A program made the position numbers and the translations under genes. Positions 60,294-64,000 of a stretch of DNA of 64,000 nucleotides are shown here, piece after piece. The notes under the pieces are model-generated. The model saw only the letters and a list, made by a program, of their open reading frames with translations, was not told the origin of the DNA and ran no database searches. Position 1 is the first letter of the stretch. Each line of letters begins with the position of its first letter. Source of the DNA: Membranipora membranacea (taxonomy: Eukaryota > Bryozoa > Gymnolaemata > Cheilostomatida > Membraniporidae); NCBI GenBank assembly GCA_914767715.1, contig OU612071.1, forward strand, positions 5,890,001-5,954,000. Reading direction: 5' to 3'.

Positions 60294-63200
60294 ATGGCTA
60301 TCAACCTTTCTCATCATTGGTAAGTAGGAATAATAGGAACATTTCTCAAATTTGTGTCAAATCTGTCCATTAGTATCAAGTCTGATCCCATTGATAATTA
60401 CAAGGTTACATTCACAAGATATATAAATTATTATTGGTAAAAGGTACAACTTTAAAACTTCATAGCGTTAAAAGGAAAAAGCAGGTATAAAAGGCACAGT
60501 CAATATAGAGTATTCACCTAGCCATATCAAATTGGATTTAAGGCAAACAAAATTCACTAGCCTTTTTGAGAATAGGAGGAACAGTAGTAACTTGTTTCAT
60601 GAAATACTGGAGAAATGCATGATACACATCTCCAATAATTTTTATTTACCTCAACCCCTCAGAAAGTGACGAACCTCTGATTTCATTCCAAATTACCGAC
60701 CATCAGTGATCTCAAACCATCTGTTTCAAGTATTTTTCTGGCTTATAACGAGCCTTTTTGGTTGGTTTTGATGTTCATGATTTATAGTTTTGGAGATTTT
60801 GCTCAGATACCACTGTCAAGATTGAAACTGATCATAATATTATTTTATAATCCTAAAACCCTGATGTGTGATTAGCAAGCAAGTTTCTTTACACTGTTAT
60901 ACAATAGCAAATGACTATATTATATCATAACCTGCTATTCATTGCATTTGTGGGTGTCCTCAAAGCACAAATTATATTCATGCAGAACCAAAAAGCAATG
61001 TATTTTACCACTGATCCATAAATTCATATCAACAATAGTGAGAGAATAATATATTAAGGTTTCACTGTTGCCAAGCATACAAGAAATCATAAATTGCCAA
61101 GACTTTAGTGTTAATCATACTACATAAGCAAATTTTTAAACTGGCTGTAGTGAAAGAGTTTGTATATGTTACGTAAACAGTCATTTTCTGCGAAAGACTT
61201 TGTATTGATTTGCTCTTCATTGATATTCCACGAAATCGATTTTCTTTGTTATTGACTATCGTTGTGACATATAGGGTTGCAAGCAATTTATTTACCTGCT
61301 TTACATGAATTATTCCATTGTCTCATAACAAACCAAACAATTAGTTAAGTAATTGAAATTCCACAAAAAGCTATTCCTGCACTCAGAGAGTGCGATTTAC
61401 AGCATTGACTTTTGTTTGCGAGCATCATACATTGAGCGTTCTTTTTGACTAGCTTAAATCAGGTTGTTTTAGCTGAGCTTGATTGCGATTCCACGAATAG
61501 TTTTGATACACAGGGAATAGCGATGTGCGTCATTGACAATTGTTTCTGACGAATTGGATGGCAAACAATTTATTTAACTGAATTGAAAGTTGAAAACTCC
61601 ACGAAAACTTTCTATACTGTTGTTTTTTAAGATCGAGTTACGGTTACCATTTATCCATAGGCTATTATTTGACAATGTCTCTAGGGTGAAATCTATGATT
61701 TGCTCAACATTGAGATGTTGTTCTAGCCTGTGGAATGTCAAATTTGGTAATGCTCTGTCCCATACACCAATAACTATATTATATCACACACTGATATTAA
61801 TTTTGTTTGTGGGTGTCAGAACCAAAGAGCAACATACACTAGACTTACAGAGGTGGGACTGGGTGGAGTTAAGCTAAAAAGACAATGGGCTTGGTAGTTT
61901 GTATGTTGAAACAGTGTGCGCTCAATGCTCCCCATATTCTACATTAAGAAAAAGAGCAACATTAGGAGACATATCAATGTGGTCTCTTCCTTGTTGTTCA
62001 TTTGAGCTGAATCTTCTACCAGAACAATCACTACTCTGATTTGTTTTGAGGCATGATGAGATTTGAATTTAAAACAAAATAATACTTGAATAGGTATGAC
62101 AGAGGTTGAGCAAGATTTTATATGTTTTACAGTGTGAAAAAGAGGCTGTCACTTCGGGAGTTAGAGCTACCCGAGAACAATCAGAAAAAGGAAGACTTTC
62201 TCAAAGCATTGATTCGTGTCAAGGCTCAACCAGCTTCTGATCCTGACTCCTTTTGGGCCATTGCTTCTTATCATGGTATGCCTTTTAAAGAGCGCAAAGT
62301 TGAACCCTTTGTAATTCCACCGAGCGAAAAAAACAACTCTGCATGGAACGGCTACTGCCAACATGCGAACATCCTGTTTCTCACTTGGCATAGGTTTTAT
62401 TGTTTGAAGTTGGAGCAGTCTCTTCAGAAAGCTTTGCCAGATGGTGATGTCATGCTGCCTTACTGGGATCAGACAAGTGATCTGAATCTGCATGAAGGTT
62501 TGCCTCCCCTTCTTCATATCCCTACTGTTTCTATCGATGGTCTTGATGTCCAAAATCCATTGCTAAGTTTCGAACTTCCCGAGGAGATAGATCTCCCAAC
62601 TCCTGAAAACAACCCTGATAAAGAGGCAAAATACTATTGCAAGCCTAAGGGTTATGTCACAGTCCGCTATCCTTTTTCTGGGATTGAAAGCCCTCCAAGT
62701 GCCAAGAAAACTGCTGACGAGCATAATAGTAAAATGAGAAACCAAAAAATAGATCCTGTCAAAGCCCTCAAAGATAATCTGCTTCTTTGGTTGAACACCG
62801 GCAAAACAAGCACCTATAATGAATACAAGGGTTGTCTCGGTGTTAAGAACTACAATGTGTTTTCTAATACTTCTTCTGCCGGATCTGAGCCTTGCCTCGA
62901 ACAAGGCCACAATGAGATTCATTTGGCAGTAGGTGGTTTCACTGGACCTGACCTAAAGGATGATGGAAGTGTTGAGGTAGATGGTCAAGGGGATCCAAAA
63001 TGGATGGGGCTGATTGAAGGTGCCAATGGTGACATGGGGGAAAATGAGACAGCTGCATTTGATCCCTCTTTCTTTATGCATCACTGTAACATAGATCGTT
63101 TGTTTTGGATTTGGCAAAAGATAAACAGTGAAACAAAAACCATTCTTCCCCCCAAAAAAGATGATGAAGGGTCATACAATAGAGGGCAAGGACCAACCCC

Positions 63201-63975
63201 ATATCAGAAGCCAAACGAGAAGTTGGATTTTCAGACAGCACTCCATCCATTCACTGATTCAAATGGCAAGCCACTTGTGTCCGCTGATTGTTTTGATGTA
63301 ACAAAGTTGGGTTATGATTATTCTATCGGTTCTCTTGATCAGAAGGATTGGCCGCAAAAGCATCCACAAATGTACGAGTACATTACCATCGAGGGTAAAT
63401 CATGGCAAGATATCGAGCAAAGGATGATCAAGGCAGTCAGCAGGGGAGCTTACCCTGCAATCGTAACCATTGATAGTACAAACTTTGGGGAACCCCATCA
63501 CAGGTGCCCAATTGTCCCCCATCATTACTTTGCAGCAACAGGACCCGATGTGGATCCTACTGTTCATTTTGGAGGGAAACCATTTGAGTTCAAGACCTAT
63601 CTGACTGTGAAAGGTTTGAGTAAGAACAATGTGGCAGGTTCGTTTGTGGTCTATGCCTTCTACAAAAAGGATGGCAGATTGTTCTTTATTGGCCAAAGAG
63701 GTGTTCTCAGTAGATGGAACCGAAAGGTCTGCAGCAACTGTATGAATCATCCAGATACATCGGTGTCTTATTCAGTAGATTCGGTAATCAAGCATGTCTC
63801 CGATATTAGAAACGTTGTCTGCTATGTAGTTAGCAAAGATCCCACAAATGGAAAATTGATCCAGAAGAAGATTGTTCATGAAAACGCTGCTCTAATGCCT
63901 AGCGCAGCTGCGCTTACAATTTCTCCTGAACGTAAACCAACCATTCATCTCATTACTTCCTATGAGCAGGTTTAG
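60294..63975 (+). CDS. tyrosinase / polyphenol oxidase 2 (two exons)
   Basis: Paralogue of the enzyme at 44676. Exon 1 (60294-60319) encodes MAINLSHH and ends in phase 2 before GTAAGT. Exon 2 (62133-63975) begins after TTTTACAG and joins in frame, giving 622 aa. The one-exon alternative from the ATG at 62122 gives 617 aa. CuA ligands: His56, His86 (in Cys84-Gln-His) and His95. CuB ligands: His268, His272 and His325 or 326 in FFMHHCNIDRLFWIWQK. The C-terminal domain has a CSNC pair. The linker after CuA and the segment after CuB are the most diverged from tyrosinase 1. The C-terminus is shorter (ends SYEQV, against SYEQELYGLA) because of an early TAG. All metal ligands are kept, so it is probably active. 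No signal peptide. Confidence 0.88.
60320..62132 (+). other. predicted intron of tyrosinase 2
   Basis: Donor GTAAGTAGG at 60320 and acceptor TTTTACAG ending 62132, phase 2 as in tyrosinase 1. It is enlarged by the duplicated segment at 61045-61735. Confidence 0.7.
61045..61735 (+). repeat. segmental duplication near tyrosinase 2, copy 2
   Basis: Second copy of 58525-59245, lying inside the predicted intron of tyrosinase 2. It retains the TTCCACGA words (about 61226, 61489, 61598) and GGGTTGCAAGCAATTTATTT. Confidence 0.75.
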
Positions 63976-64000
63976 CTTGCCTTGCTTCAAAATCCACGCC

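Overview
The window reads as a gene-poor, AT-rich, repeat-dense piece of an animal nuclear genome, most likely a marine invertebrate. The evidence is a seven-transmembrane (rhodopsin-class) receptor, GT-AG introns, tRNA-derived SINEs, a non-LTR retrotransposon remnant, several terminal-inverted-repeat elements and a relic of a CXC-motif gene family known from many marine animal genomes. The phylum cannot be fixed from sequence alone; cnidarian, sponge or invertebrate deuterostome are all possible.

Layout. 0-3.5 kb: a SINE and otherwise featureless DNA. 3.6-4.5 kb: an intact single-exon GPCR gene (minus strand), with shredded copies of its own family at 5.0, 6.0 and 22.3 kb. 4.5-24 kb: a large zone of diverged duplications (a unit of about 1.6-2 kb seen at least four times). 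A 5.7-kb foldback-type mobile element (8682-14394) sits inside this zone. Its long inverted arms are made of a CpG-rich 52-bp minisatellite, and its insertion can be defined to the base by comparison with an empty paralogous site. An inactivated CXC-family gene lies at 18.2-20.2 kb.

24.5-26.8 kb: a well-formed four-exon gene for a 158-residue secreted protein with ten cysteines, complete with CCAAT and TATA boxes and a poly(A) signal. A second copy at 34.6-36.4 kb has an in-frame stop and is a pseudogene. Between them are a 99-bp perfect palindrome, a small hairpin element, a 16-bp minisatellite, a reverse-transcriptase remnant and a 1.8-kb inverted-repeat element with a 6-bp target duplication. 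36-44 kb holds a SINE, hairpins, a retroelement-like tail and many short diverged repeats.

44.6-64 kb: a tandem tyrosinase cluster. Two full type-3 copper enzymes (CuA and CuB sites, Cys-X-His thioether motif, C-terminal CxxC domain) look closest in architecture to fungal-type tyrosinases. Each gene appears to have a short upstream coding exon, starting Met-Ala-Ile and ending in phase 2 before GTAAGT, which joins in frame to the large exon. A third copy is reduced to about 45 bp of CuB coding sequence attached to a duplicated 3' UTR. Intergenic blocks repeated at 41.1, 48.1 and 50.0 kb mark the tandem duplication; two of them run without indels at a constant offset and appear very recent. 52-60 kb has tandem arrays (180 bp and 58-59 bp units) and further duplicated or inverted segments around the second tyrosinase's first exon and intron.

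The genes do not form one obvious pathway. The tyrosinases would oxidise phenols (pigment, cuticle or adhesive chemistry, or defence); the receptor and the secreted protein are orphans here. All long open frames inside the 52-bp array are judged artefacts.
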